A DNA stretch of 64,000 nucleotides from the NCBI GenBank assembly GCA_003435055.1, contig QUMM01000012.1, positions 16,009-80,008 on the forward strand, in the 5' to 3' direction. Both the position numbers and the translations under genes were made by a program. Shown piece after piece: positions 17,219 through 26,836 of this stretch. This DNA is from Lachnospiraceae bacterium OF09-6. GTDB lineage: Bacteria; Bacillota; Clostridia; Lachnospirales; Lachnospiraceae. The first letter of the stretch is position 1, and the number at the start of each line of letters is the position of its first letter. A model generated the notes under the pieces. That model was not told where the DNA came from and searched no databases. It saw nothing but the letters and a program-made list of their open reading frames with translations.

Positions 17219-20182
17219 ATGGCAACAAAGAAAAAAACAGCAACGGATCAGACAAAAGAGAAAAAATCTTCTTCTGGAAGAACACCGACTTCGAAAAAGA
17301 CAGGAACAAAAACTTCATCAGGCAAAAAAACAGGCAGCCAGAAGAATAACACCGGCAAAAGCAGCAAAAAACGCCAGTCTGTAGAGGTACCGGATATTTC
17401 GAGAACCAGAAAAACCGGAACTCCTGTATGGGCAGAAGTACTGCTCTGGCTGATGCTTGCTTTCTGCATCATTCTGTTTTTAGGAACGGTGTTTGGCGCA
17501 GGCGGTATCATTGGACGTTCCATCAGTGGATTCTTTTTTGGCATCTTTGGCCTGCTGGCTTATACACAGCCATTTATTTTATTTTTTATCACAGCTTTTC
17601 TGATTGCAAATCGGGGAAGTATGCAGGCCTGGATGAAAGTGCTTGCTATTTCACTGCTGGTGGTATCATTATGCTGTTTCTTTACGCTGGTATCCCATCC
17701 GCTTTCTGTTTCTATGACTCTGGGAGACTATTATAGTTCCTGCAGAGAAGAAAAAAACAGTGGAGGTATGGCAGGTGGAATGATTTATCTGCTGTTTTCT
17801 CCAAGAGTGGGAGAGATCGGTACCTGGATCTGCAATATTATTTTATTTATCATCAGTATGGTATTGCTCACCGGATATTCTGTCTTTGACAATATTCGCA
17901 GTGAAGGCGGTGATGCGCTGGGACAGGCCAGAACCCGCAAGCAGATGCAGCGTGAACTGAATCAGCAGAAAAAGAGACGAAGCCGGCTCCAGGAACAGGC
18001 TAAAATGCAGCAGGAGATTGAAGAGATACGTCAGGCGAATCACAGTCTTGCGAAAGAAATACGAGAGCCCAGGCGTGAACGCATCGTGACTGGTGTCAGT
18101 AAAAATACAACGTTTGATATGAATCTTCCTGCACCGGAGGAGGTACATGAAGTAGTTCCAAAGATTACCAGTGAGAAACGCACTGGAACTGCTGTGCTGG
18201 ATCCTTCCAGAGCTAAAAAAGCAGAGGAGGCCGTTCCAGGGCCAGAGAAGATAAAGTCTGTCACTGCAAAAAAGGTTACGAAGGCTGCAACGATTCCGGA
18301 AAACATTCCTGCAAAAAAGTCGGAGACAGTTCCGGAGCTGAATTTTACGATTCAGAGAAACGGAAGTTCCCAGGTGATTTCTTCTGCAACACCGGTAGCC
18401 ACAACCGTATCCAGAGAACCGTCACTGGGAATGCCGGAATTCCTGCAGGAAGCTGCATCCAGAAAGAACGCCAGAGAGCAGGCAGTTGATACAGGAAAAG
18501 AAGTCTCTGCCGATAAGACGGTATCGGAGACCGTACAGCCAACAGCCACAGATAAGACATCGGCAGAAGTGGATACCGTATCCGAAACAGGGGAGATTAC
18601 GGCAAAAACGAAACTGAAAAATCCTCATTCTTCCAGGGAAGAACAGGAGCTGGCACTGGACAGTGTGGCAGAAGAGATTAAACAAAATGAAGAAGCGCCG
18701 AAAGCGGAATATGTATTTCCACCACTGGATCTTTTGAAAAAACCTTCTGGATCTTCCGGTGGTAATACCAACGATGAAGTGACAGAAACGGCAAGAAAGC
18801 TGCAGGAAACACTTCACAGTTTCGGGGTGAATGTCACAGTAACGAATGTCAGCTGCGGTCCTGCAGTTACCCGTTATGAGCTTCAGCCGGAGCAGGGTGT
18901 AAAGGTTAGCCGTATTGTCAGCCTTGCTGATGATATCAAGCTGAATCTGGCGGCGGAAGATATTCGTATTGAGGCACCGATTCCCGGAAAGGCAGCTGTG
19001 GGTATTGAAGTACCAAATAAAGAGAACAGTGCGGTATACCTGAGAGAGCTTCTGGAATCTGATGAATTCCAGAATGCCAAATCAGATCTTTCCTTTGCAG
19101 TCGGAAAGGATATTGCCGGTAAGGTGGTAGTTACCGATATTGCAAAGATGCCGCACCTGTTGATTGCTGGTGCTACAGGCTCGGGTAAATCGGTCTGCAT
19201 TAACACATTGATCATGAGTATCATCTATAAAGCGGACCCGGAAGACGTGAAGCTGATCATGATTGACCCGAAAGTAGTAGAGCTTAGTGTTTATAATGGC
19301 ATTCCCCATCTTTTTATTCCGGTTGTCACGGATCCCAAAAAGGCTTCCGGCGCACTGAACTGGGGTGTTGCAGAGATGACAGACCGTTATCAGAAGTTTG
19401 CGGATGCCGGTGTCCGTGACTTGAAGGGTTACAATGCCAGGGTAGAACAACTGGGTGATATCGATGATCCGAATAAGCCAAAGAAACTGCCTCAGATTGT
19501 GATTATCGTTGACGAGCTGGCAGACCTGATGATGGTAGCGCCTGGTGAAGTGGAAGATGCGATCTGTCGTCTGGCTCAGCTGGCAAGAGCAGCGGGCATT
19601 CACCTGATTATTGCAACGCAGCGCCCATCTGTAAATGTCATCACTGGTCTGATTAAAGCGAATATGCCTTCCAGAATTGCATTTTCAGTAACCAGTGGCG
19701 TGGATTCCAGAACTATTCTGGATATGACAGGTGCGGAAAAGCTGCTTGGAAAGGGCGATATGCTGTTTTATCCGCAGGGCTATTCCAAACCGGTTCGTGT
19801 CCAGGGATCTTTTGTTTCAGATGCGGAAGTCAGCAAGGTGACGGAGTTTCTTACACAGAAAAATGATATGAGCGTTTACCATAAGCAGATGGAGGCACGG
19901 ATGAATACCGTAGCCCAGAGTTCTCCGGTTGCTCCTGGCGGAGCTGGAGGCGGCAATGAGCTGGACAGCCATTTTGCAGAAGCTGGTAAATTTATCATTG
20001 AAAAAGATAAGGCATCCATCGGTATGCTGCAGCGTGTATTCAAGATTGGATTTAATCGTGCAGCGCGTATTATGGATCAGCTTTCTGAAGCCGGTGTTGT
20101 TGGACCGGAAGAAGGCACAAAGCCAAGAAAAGTACTCATGTCTATGGAAGAATTTGAGCAATATATAGACGAGAATGTCTAA
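17219..20182 (+). CDS. ftsK: FtsK/SpoIIIE family DNA translocase
   Basis: 987 residues. Lys/Ser/Thr-rich N-terminus (to about 65), four hydrophobic segments (about 70-225), a long low-complexity linker (about 240-510), then the motor: Walker A GATGSGKSV, Walker B IIVDELADLMMV, and TQRPSVNVITGLIKANMPSR. The C-terminal gamma winged helix (KASIGMLQRVFKIGFNRAA...) reads orienting sequences and, in FtsK, contacts Xer recombinase. Pumps chromosome through the division or sporulation septum. Whether it acts as FtsK, SpoIIIE or both cannot be told from sequence. Start ATG preceded by AGGGAGAG. Confidence 0.95.
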   Translation: MATKKKTATDQTKEKKSSSGRTPTSKKTGTKTSSGKKTGSQKNNTGKSSKKRQSVEVPDISRTRKTGTPVWAEVLLWLMLAFCIILFLGTVFGAGGIIGRSISGFFFGIFGLLAYTQPFILFFITAFLIANRGSMQAWMKVLAISLLVVSLCCFFTLVSHPLSVSMTLGDYYSSCREEKNSGGMAGGMIYLLFSPRVGEIGTWICNIILFIISMVLLTGYSVFDNIRSEGGDALGQARTRKQMQRELNQQKKRRSRLQEQAKMQQEIEEIRQANHSLAKEIREPRRERIVTGVSKNTTFDMNLPAPEEVHEVVPKITSEKRTGTAVLDPSRAKKAEEAVPGPEKIKSVTAKKVTKAATIPENIPAKKSETVPELNFTIQRNGSSQVISSATPVATTVSREPSLGMPEFLQEAASRKNAREQAVDTGKEVSADKTVSETVQPTATDKTSAEVDTVSETGEITAKTKLKNPHSSREEQELALDSVAEEIKQNEEAPKAEYVFPPLDLLKKPSGSSGGNTNDEVTETARKLQETLHSFGVNVTVTNVSCGPAVTRYELQPEQGVKVSRIVSLADDIKLNLAAEDIRIEAPIPGKAAVGIEVPNKENSAVYLRELLESDEFQNAKSDLSFAVGKDIAGKVVVTDIAKMPHLLIAGATGSGKSVCINTLIMSIIYKADPEDVKLIMIDPKVVELSVYNGIPHLFIPVVTDPKKASGALNWGVAEMTDRYQKFADAGVRDLKGYNARVEQLGDIDDPNKPKKLPQIVIIVDELADLMMVAPGEVEDAICRLAQLARAAGIHLIIATQRPSVNVITGLIKANMPSRIAFSVTSGVDSRTILDMTGAEKLLGKGDMLFYPQGYSKPVRVQGSFVSDAEVSKVTEFLTQKNDMSVYHKQMEARMNTVAQSSPVAPGGAGGGNELDSHFAEAGKFIIEKDKASIGMLQRVFKIGFNRAARIMDQLSEAGVVGPEEGTKPRKVLMSMEEFEQYIDENV

Positions 20183-20197
20183 AAACTGAACAAAATA

Positions 20198-20226
20198 TTG
20201 ACGAAAATGACGAAATGAAGTATTAT
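20198..20226 (+). promoter_or_regulatory. nfnAB promoter
   Basis: TTGACG (20198-20203), 17 bases, TATTAT (20221-20226), between ftsK and nfnA; a strong sigma-A match. Confidence 0.8.
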
Positions 20227-20281
20227 GAAATAAGTTTGGAATTTAGCCTGATAAAGGCAGAATATAAAGGAGGAAATGTAT

Positions 20282-21172
20282 ATGTACAAGATTTTAGAAG
20301 CAGGTAAGCTTGCCGGCAACATCTACAAGATGGTTGTGGAAGCTCCTCGTGTTGCAAAACACTGCCTGCCGGGACAGTTTGTCATTGTAAAAATGGATGA
20401 AGTAGGCGAAAGAATTCCACTTACCATTTGTGATTATGATCGTGAGGCAGGGACTATTACTATAGTATTCCAGCCAATCGGAGCATCTACAGAAAAATTC
20501 TCCATGCTTCAGGCTGGTGATTCTTTCAGAGACTTTGTAGGACCACTTGGCCAGCCTTCTGATTTATGTACAGAACCACTGGAAGAAGTAAAGAAAAAGA
20601 AGATCCTGTTCGTTGCAGGTGGTGTAGGAACTGCACCTGTTTATCCTCAGGTAAAATGGCTGCATGAGCATGGGGTAGATGTAGATGTTATCGTTGGTGC
20701 CAAGACAAAAGATCTTGTGATTCTGGAGAAAGAACTTCAGGAAGTGTCAGGTAATCTTTACATTACAACAGATGACGGATCCTATGGAAGAAGCGGTATG
20801 GTTACCAAAGTAATCGAAGATCTGGTAACAAAAGAAGGTAAGACTTACGATCACTGTGTTTCCATCGGGCCTATGATTATGATGAAATTCTGCTGCCTGA
20901 CTACAAAGAAACTAAACATTCCTACTGTTGTCAGTATGAACCCGATTATGGTAGACGGTACAGGTATGTGTGGTGCCTGTCGAGTGATGGTAGGTGATGA
21001 GGTAAAATTTGCATGCGTAGACGGACCTGAATTTGATGGTCATAAGATCGATTTCGACGTAGCCATGAAGAGACAGGCTCTTTACAAGACAGAAGAAGGC
21101 CGTGCTTTATTAAAACTGCGTGAAGGTGAAACACATCATGGCGGATGTGGAAATTGTGGAGGTGACAAATAA
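20282..21172 (+). CDS. nfnA: NfnA, small subunit of electron-bifurcating ferredoxin:NADP+ transhydrogenase
   Basis: 296 residues. FAD-binding ferredoxin-reductase domain with RIPLTICDYD (flavin site), VAGGVGTAPVYPQ, and a C-terminal cysteine cluster DGTGMCGACRVMVGDEVKFAC that holds the 2Fe-2S centre, as in dihydroorotate dehydrogenase electron-transfer subunits. Its partner NfnB overlaps by one base, which marks the pair as NfnAB: NADH and reduced ferredoxin together reduce two NADP+. Start: ATG 20282 is about eight bases after AAAGGAGG; ATG 20276 is too close. Extra C-terminal Cys run HHGGCGNCGG is notable. Confidence 0.92.
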   Translation: MYKILEAGKLAGNIYKMVVEAPRVAKHCLPGQFVIVKMDEVGERIPLTICDYDREAGTITIVFQPIGASTEKFSMLQAGDSFRDFVGPLGQPSDLCTEPLEEVKKKKILFVAGGVGTAPVYPQVKWLHEHGVDVDVIVGAKTKDLVILEKELQEVSGNLYITTDDGSYGRSGMVTKVIEDLVTKEGKTYDHCVSIGPMIMMKFCCLTTKKLNIPTVVSMNPIMVDGTGMCGACRVMVGDEVKFACVDGPEFDGHKIDFDVAMKRQALYKTEEGRALLKLREGETHHGGCGNCGGDK

Positions 21173-22560
21173 TGGCAGATGTATTAAAGAAAGTTCCTGT
21201 AAGAGAACAGGATCCACAGGTCAGAGCAACCAATTTTGACGAAGTATGTCTGGGATACAATAAAGAAGAGGCAATGGAAGAAGCTTCCAGATGTCTCAAC
21301 TGTAAGAATGCAAAATGTGTACAGGGATGTCCTGTAAGCATTAATATTCCTGGATTTATTCATGAAGTAAAAGAAGGAAACTTTGAAGAAGCATACAAAG
21401 TAATTTCCGAATCTTCCGCACTTCCTGCTATCTGTGGCCGTGTTTGCCCACAGGAAAGCCAGTGTGAAGGAAAATGTATCCGTGGTATCAAGGGTGAAGC
21501 AGTTTCCATCGGTAAGCTGGAACGTTTTGTGGCTGACTGGGCAAGAGAGAATGGCATGAAACCAGCTCCTGCTGCACAGAAAAATGGAAAGAAAGTAGCA
21601 GTGATCGGTTCCGGTCCTTCCGGACTTACCTGTGCCGGTGACCTTGCAAAGCTGGGTTACGATGTTACTATTTTTGAAGCGCTTCATGAAGCCGGCGGCG
21701 TTCTGGTATATGGTATCCCTGAATTCCGTCTTCCGAAGCTGGATGTAGTAGCAAAAGAAGTAGAAAATGTAAAAGCGCTGGGTGTTAAGATTGAGACGAA
21801 TGTAATCATCGGCCGCTCCATCACGATTGATGAGCTGATGGAGGAAGAAGGATTTGAAGCTGTATTTATCGGATCTGGCGCCGGTCTTCCAATGTTCATG
21901 GGTATTCCTGGAGAAACTGCAAAGGGTGTATTTTCAGCGAATGAATACCTGACCAGAAATAATTTGATGAAAGCTTTCCGTGAAGATTATGATACACCAA
22001 TCGTAAGAGGCAAAAAAGTAGCCGTTGTCGGTGGTGGTAACGTAGCGATGGATGCTGCCAGAACAGCACTTCGTCTCGGTGCAGAAGTACATATCGTATA
22101 CAGAAGAAGTGAGGCAGAACTTCCTGCAAGAGCAGAAGAAGTACATCATGCAAAAGAAGAAGGTGTTATCTTCGATCTTCTGACCAATCCGACTGAGATC
22201 CTGGTCAATGAAGAGGATGCGGTAGCAGGTATGAAGTGTGTACGCATGGAACTTGGTGAGCCGGATGCATCTGGAAGAAGACGACCGGTTGCTATTCCTG
22301 GATCTGAATTTGTACTGGATGTGGACACCGTTATTATGTCCCTTGGTACTTCACCAAACCCACTGATTTCTTCTACTACAATCGGTCTGGATACAAATAA
22401 GCGTAAATGTATCATTGCAGATGAAGAAACTGGTAAGACATCTAAGGATGGCGTGTATGCCGGTGGTGATGCTGTTACGGGTGCAGCTACTGTTATTCTT
22501 GCTATGGGAGCAGGTAAAGCAGCAGCAAAAGGTATTCACGAATTCTTAAGCAATAAATAA
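21172..22560 (+). CDS. nfnB: NfnB, large subunit of electron-bifurcating transhydrogenase (GltD-like)
   Basis: 462 residues, homologous to the glutamate synthase small subunit. N-terminal cysteines CLNCKNAKCVQGCPV and CGRVCPQESQCEGKC bind two 4Fe-4S clusters; FAD site VAVIGSGPSGLTCAGDLAKL (about 142-161); NADPH site VAVVGGGNVAMDAARTALRL (about 283-302); C-terminal YAGGDAVTGAATVILAMGAG. Adjacent nfnA and the lack of a large glutamate synthase gene support NfnB instead of GltD. Confidence 0.92.
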   Translation: MADVLKKVPVREQDPQVRATNFDEVCLGYNKEEAMEEASRCLNCKNAKCVQGCPVSINIPGFIHEVKEGNFEEAYKVISESSALPAICGRVCPQESQCEGKCIRGIKGEAVSIGKLERFVADWARENGMKPAPAAQKNGKKVAVIGSGPSGLTCAGDLAKLGYDVTIFEALHEAGGVLVYGIPEFRLPKLDVVAKEVENVKALGVKIETNVIIGRSITIDELMEEEGFEAVFIGSGAGLPMFMGIPGETAKGVFSANEYLTRNNLMKAFREDYDTPIVRGKKVAVVGGGNVAMDAARTALRLGAEVHIVYRRSEAELPARAEEVHHAKEEGVIFDLLTNPTEILVNEEDAVAGMKCVRMELGEPDASGRRRPVAIPGSEFVLDVDTVIMSLGTSPNPLISSTTIGLDTNKRKCIIADEETGKTSKDGVYAGGDAVTGAATVILAMGAGKAAAKGIHEFLSNK

Positions 22561-22582
22561 AAAAATATAGAATCAGGAAGAG

Positions 22583-22612
22583 GACTGCAGTAGAAAACTG
22601 CAGCCCTTTTTC
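22583..22612 (+). terminator. Terminator after nfnB
   Basis: GGACTGCAGT and ACTGCAGCCC pair around AGAAA, followed by TTTTT. Confidence 0.85.
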
Positions 22613-22647
22613 CGTATCTGTTTCTATGATCAGATAAAGGAGTCGTT

Positions 22648-23127
22648 ATGAAAATTACCATTTTTTGCGTTGGAAAAATCAAGGAAAAATATTTTAGTGA
22701 TGCCATTGCCGAGTATGCCAAACGGCTTTCCAGATATTGTAAGCTGGAAATTGTGGAAGTAGCAGATGAAAAGACTCCGGATTGTGCCAGTCAGACGGAA
22801 ATTGACCAGATTAAGGCAAAAGAAGGCGACCGTCTGTTAAAATATGTAAAAGATGATGCGTTTAAAATCGTTTTGGCTATTCAGGGCTCACGTATGACAT
22901 CTGAAAAGTTCTCCGCTTATATAGAACAGCTTGGGGTACGGGGAGTGAGCCATATTATGTTCTTTATTGGAGGATCTTTGGGACTGGATGAGCGTATTCT
23001 GAAAATGGCCGACTATAGTCTGAGCTTTTCCGATATGACTTTCCCTCATCAGTTGATGAGGGTGATATTGCTGGAGCAGATCTACCGTGGATATCGGATT
23101 TCTTTTGGTGAACCATACCATAAATGA
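22648..23127 (+). CDS. rlmH: 23S rRNA (pseudouridine1915-N3)-methyltransferase RlmH
   Basis: 159-residue SPOUT methyltransferase modifying helix 69 of 23S rRNA. C-terminal knot residues MFFIGGSLGLDERI and SLSFSDMTFPHQLMRVILLEQIYRGYRI are diagnostic, as is the conserved SFGEPYHK end. AAAGGAG lies upstream of the ATG. Confidence 0.96.
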   Translation: MKITIFCVGKIKEKYFSDAIAEYAKRLSRYCKLEIVEVADEKTPDCASQTEIDQIKAKEGDRLLKYVKDDAFKIVLAIQGSRMTSEKFSAYIEQLGVRGVSHIMFFIGGSLGLDERILKMADYSLSFSDMTFPHQLMRVILLEQIYRGYRISFGEPYHK

Positions 23128-23155
23128 ACAATGAATGAAAACGAGGTTCAAGCTT

Positions 23156-23707
23156 ATGAGAACAATAGCAGATAAAATAGAAACCATAATCAGTCAATAT
23201 CCCCTGATCCAGTATGCGTTCTGTGCTACATCGGAATTGGTATTTTCCGAAAAAGTGCGTCATATCTGTGAGACCGAGTGTGAACGTTACGGAAAATCAT
23301 GGTCCTGTCCTCCAGGGGTAGGAGAAGTAGAAGAATGCCGCAAACGCTGTCAAGATTATGACCGGGTACTGCTTTATACGACGCAGGCAGAAGTGACGGA
23401 CTCTTCCATTTTTTCCGAAGCACTGGCCTCTCGTACCTCTCACGAAGAAATCACCAGAGAAATGCTAAAAGAATTTCGTGAAGCAGGGATTTCCTGTTTT
23501 GCATTGTCAGGAGATTCCTGTCAGATTTGCAGCAAATGTGCATATCCGGACGGCTGCCGTCATCCGGATATGGCGATTCCCTGTATAGAGAGTTATGGCA
23601 TATTAGTTATAGATCTGACGGAAAAATATCAGATAGATTTTTACACGGATATGCATACGGTTACCTGGTTTGGACTGATTTTTTACCGGGAAAAAGATCG
23701 GGAGTGA
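23156..23707 (+). CDS. DUF2284 predicted metal-binding protein
   Basis: 183 residues rich in cysteine: CETECERYGKSWSCPPG near residue 40 and CQICSKCAYPDGCRHP near 122, the pattern of DUF2284 proteins that probably bind an iron-sulfur cluster. No enzymatic role is established. ATG 23156 is preferred because GAGG lies eight bases upstream; an in-frame ATG at 23135 adds seven residues. Confidence 0.8.
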   Translation: MRTIADKIETIISQYPLIQYAFCATSELVFSEKVRHICETECERYGKSWSCPPGVGEVEECRKRCQDYDRVLLYTTQAEVTDSSIFSEALASRTSHEEITREMLKEFREAGISCFALSGDSCQICSKCAYPDGCRHPDMAIPCIESYGILVIDLTEKYQIDFYTDMHTVTWFGLIFYREKDRE

Positions 23708-23763
23708 CATATCTGTATCAGAAAATACATATCTTTTAGAAAACAGCATAGATTGGTGAAAAA

Positions 23764-24033
23764 ATGTTCTTTCTGAAATCAGCTCCCAGGGTTATGGAAA
23801 CCATGGAAATCCCAGCGGACACGTTTCCGGGGTGCGCTTATCTGCAATTATTTGGAAATCGGCAGATGAAGCTGGAAAACTACAGCCGCATCATTGATTA
23901 TGATGAAAAAAAGCTGCTCCTGCAATGTAAAACCTGTCAGATAGAACTCTGCGGTCATGATCTGCTGATCCTGGAATATTCAGGTACCCGGCTGACTGTG
24001 GCGGGCTGTATTGAGCAAATCACTTTTTTGTAA
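23764..24033 (+). CDS. yqfC: Sporulation protein YqfC (YabP/YqfC family)
   Basis: 89-residue beta-rich protein containing LQLFGNRQMKLENYSRIIDY and a C-terminal LEYSGTRLTVAGCIEQITFL typical of YabP/YqfC. In Bacillus yqfC is a sigma-E gene followed by yqfD, as here. Ends 13 bases before the yqfD start. Confidence 0.88.
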   Translation: MFFLKSAPRVMETMEIPADTFPGCAYLQLFGNRQMKLENYSRIIDYDEKKLLLQCKTCQIELCGHDLLILEYSGTRLTVAGCIEQITFL

Positions 24034-24046
24034 AGGCAGGTTTTTT

Positions 24047-25294
24047 ATGCAGAATGAATATTCTCTTCTGACAGGATATATCAGAGTATCAGTTACCGGC
24101 TGTTCCTGTGAACGTTTTTTCAATCTCTGTGTCAATCATGGGATTCCTCTGTATCAAATTGCAGGGGGAGACGAGAACTTTACAATGACTATGAAAGCGG
24201 AAGATTTCCTGAAAATTAAACGTCTTGTAAAAAAATGCCGTGTACATGTATCTGTGACCAGAAAATACGGTTTTCCTTTTTTTCTGAAACAGCACCGAAA
24301 ACGCAAGTTTCTTTTGCTTGGATGGATCTGGTGCTGTTTTTTTCTATATTTGCTGTCCCAGCATATCTGGAAAATCGAGATCCATGGAAATCAGGAAATT
24401 ACCAGGGAGCAGCTGATGCAGTATCTGAATGATTCCAGTATCGGATACGGAAGTGCAAAGAAAGACATCGACTGTAAACAGACCGCAGCTGATATTCGAA
24501 ATGCTTTCCCGAAAGTTACCTGGGTGGCTGTCCGAAAACAGGGAACACTTTTGAAAATTGATCTGAAGGAAAATACAGACCAAAGCTATTCTGTGCTTCC
24601 AGAAGAAACCTCGTTCGATTCATCAGGAAGCAGTCTGGTCGCAGCCTGCGACGGAACGGTCACAGATATGGTCATCCGTTCAGGTGTGGCCTGCGTGGCA
24701 ATCGGGCAGGAGGTGCAAAAAGGAGATCTGCTTGTATCTGGTATTATTCCGGTCACGAATGATGAAAATGAAGTTGTTGCGCAGGAATACGTAAATGCAG
24801 ATGCAGATATTGTGTTGGAGATTTCCGATACTTACACCAGCATCATTTCACGGGAGCAGATGCAGATTCTTTTTTCTGAGGAAGTGAAGCATAGATATTA
24901 TTTGAAGTTCTTTCAACAATTCTTTTCTACGCTGACGGATCTTCCAGATACAACACAGCACGAAATAGTAACAGAAGAACATCAGCTGACCCTTTTTTCG
25001 GATTTCTATCTTCCTGTGATATGGGGAAAAATCAGAATCCGGACATTCGCTCAGCATCCGGTTCTTCTGTCAGACCGGAAGCTGAAGGAACTTTCTATCC
25101 AGAGACTGGATAAATTTATTGCGGAAAAAAAAGAAAAAGGGGTTCAAATATTGAAAAAAAATGTTAGAATAGAAACAGGTATGACTTTCTGTAAGTGTGT
25201 CTGTACTTATCAGGCATATACTTCAGACACCAGACGCATACCATCCATGCAGACAGAAGTCATGGAAGACAACAAGGAAGGAACCTTTTCATGA
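24047..25294 (+). CDS. yqfD: Sporulation protein YqfD (SpoIV-associated)
   Basis: 415 residues from ATG 24047 (a TTG at 24011 inside yqfC is rejected). N-terminal domain GYIRVSVTGCSCERFFNLC, then the amphipathic RKRKFLLLGWIWCCFFLYLL membrane segment near residue 85, and an extracytoplasmic part with VTDMVIRSGVACVAIGQEVQ (a biotinyl-lipoyl-like fold). Mother-cell membrane protein in spore formers; role unknown. The stop overlaps the phoH start in ATGA. Confidence 0.9.
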   Translation: MQNEYSLLTGYIRVSVTGCSCERFFNLCVNHGIPLYQIAGGDENFTMTMKAEDFLKIKRLVKKCRVHVSVTRKYGFPFFLKQHRKRKFLLLGWIWCCFFLYLLSQHIWKIEIHGNQEITREQLMQYLNDSSIGYGSAKKDIDCKQTAADIRNAFPKVTWVAVRKQGTLLKIDLKENTDQSYSVLPEETSFDSSGSSLVAACDGTVTDMVIRSGVACVAIGQEVQKGDLLVSGIIPVTNDENEVVAQEYVNADADIVLEISDTYTSIISREQMQILFSEEVKHRYYLKFFQQFFSTLTDLPDTTQHEIVTEEHQLTLFSDFYLPVIWGKIRIRTFAQHPVLLSDRKLKELSIQRLDKFIAEKKEKGVQILKKNVRIETGMTFCKCVCTYQAYTSDTRRIPSMQTEVMEDNKEGTFS

Positions 25295-26304
25295 GTATTA
25301 TAGAGACATCGGTTACGATACCGGCGAATCTGGAAGCAAATATCTTCGGTCAGTTTGACCAGCATGTCAAGCGGATCGAGAAGACGCTGCATGTTACGAT
25401 TATTTCCAGAGAAGGCAATATTAAGATCCTGGGCAGTGAATATGGATCCAGGAAAGCAGCTCAGATTATTGAGAGTTTGACCACATTGGCGAAAGCCGGC
25501 AATACCATTACCGAACAGAATGTAGATTACGTACTGGCACTTGCCATGGAAGATCAGGAGTCGGCTATCGTAGAGATTGATAAGGACTGTATCTGCCATA
25601 CGATCAATGGCAGGCAGATAAAGCCAAAGACATTAGGGCAGAAAGCTTATATTGATGCGATCCGCAAGAATATGATCGTATTTGGGATCGGACCTGCCGG
25701 TACCGGAAAGACCTATCTGGCCATGGCGATGGCCATTCAGGCATTTAAAAACGAAGAAGTTGCAAGAATTATTCTTACAAGACCTGCAATTGAAGCAGGC
25801 GAAAAACTTGGATTTTTGCCAGGGGATCTGCAAAGCAAAGTAGACCCTTACCTGCGTCCTTTGTATGATGCATTGTATCAGATCATGGGACCGGAGAGTT
25901 TCCAGAAAAATATGGAAAAAGGACTGATTGAGGTGGCACCTCTGGCATATATGAGAGGCCGTACTCTGGATAATGCCTATATCATTCTGGATGAAGCCCA
26001 GAATACCACACCGGCACAGATGAAGATGTTCCTGACAAGAATCGGATTCGGATCCAAGGTGATTGTCACCGGGGATATGACACAGAAGGATCTTCCGTCC
26101 GGCACGCAGTCCGGATTGGATGTAGCTGCCAGAGTGCTTGGAAAGGTGGAAGGAATTGCATTCTGCACACTTACCAATAAAGACGTGGTTCGTCATCCTC
26201 TGGTACAGAAGATTGTAAAGGCTTATGATGATTATGAGGCGAAGCAGAGCAGACGTACTGCTTCCAGAAAACAGAAAAGTTCGTCAGAACATCAGAGAGG
26301 ATAA
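25291..26304 (+). CDS. phoH: PhoH-like ATPase (PhoH/YbeZ)
   Basis: 337 residues from ATG 25291 (GGAAGGAACC upstream). N-terminal KH-like region, then an ATPase with Walker A GIGPAGTGKTYLAMA (about 130-144), TRPAIEAGEKLGFLPGD and Walker B YIILDEAQNTTPAQMKMFLT. The YbeZ type is functionally linked with the RNase YbeY, whose gene follows directly. The order yqfC-yqfD-phoH-ybeY is that of Bacillus except that the HD-phosphohydrolase pgpH is missing between phoH and ybeY. Confidence 0.94.
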   Translation: MSIIETSVTIPANLEANIFGQFDQHVKRIEKTLHVTIISREGNIKILGSEYGSRKAAQIIESLTTLAKAGNTITEQNVDYVLALAMEDQESAIVEIDKDCICHTINGRQIKPKTLGQKAYIDAIRKNMIVFGIGPAGTGKTYLAMAMAIQAFKNEEVARIILTRPAIEAGEKLGFLPGDLQSKVDPYLRPLYDALYQIMGPESFQKNMEKGLIEVAPLAYMRGRTLDNAYIILDEAQNTTPAQMKMFLTRIGFGSKVIVTGDMTQKDLPSGTQSGLDVAARVLGKVEGIAFCTLTNKDVVRHPLVQKIVKAYDDYEAKQSRRTASRKQKSSSEHQRG

Positions 26305-26309
26305 CGACT

Positions 26310-26810
26310 ATGACACTGAATCTATCTGAAGAATGTACCAATGAATTTGAGTTTGACTGCAAAGAAGTAGCCTTTCAGGTAATGAATGCCGTTCTGGATT
26401 CAGAAAAATGTCCTTATGAAGCAACGGTTGATCTTACGCTAACAACAGACAGCGAAATCCATGAGATTAATCTGCAGCAGAGGGGAATTGACCGGGCTAC
26501 CGATGTACTGTCATTTCCAATGACGCAGTTTCCGGTGCCGGGAGAATTTGATTTTCTTGAAGAAGAGGGCATGGACAGTTTTGATCCGGACAGTGGGGAA
26601 CTGATGCTGGGCGATATCGTGATCTCAGTGGATCATGTAAATGCGCAGGCTGCTGAATACGGGCATTCACAGCTGCGTGAGTTCGCTTTTCTGGTGGCTC
26701 ACAGTATGTATCATCTCATTGGCTATGATCATATGACAGAGCCGGAAGCAAAGATTATGGAACAAAAGCAAAAAGACATACTGAATCTTTTGCATATAAA
26801 CCGAGATTGA
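26310..26810 (+). CDS. ybeY: Endoribonuclease YbeY (rRNA maturation factor)
   Basis: 166 residues. RGIDRATDVLSFPM is the family block, and the zinc-binding HSMYHLIGYDH motif near the C-terminus contains the three His ligands. The usual Gly after the first His is a Ser here. Acts in 16S rRNA 3' processing and ribosome quality control. Begins five bases after phoH. Confidence 0.95.
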   Translation: MTLNLSEECTNEFEFDCKEVAFQVMNAVLDSEKCPYEATVDLTLTTDSEIHEINLQQRGIDRATDVLSFPMTQFPVPGEFDFLEEEGMDSFDPDSGELMLGDIVISVDHVNAQAAEYGHSQLREFAFLVAHSMYHLIGYDHMTEPEAKIMEQKQKDILNLLHINRD

Positions 26811-26836
26811 TTTTTTAAACAAAGGAGGCTATAACT

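Noticed and set aside
21172..22560. Glutamate synthase small subunit GltD
   Set aside because: No large subunit is present and the overlapping nfnA-type gene makes NfnB the better call.
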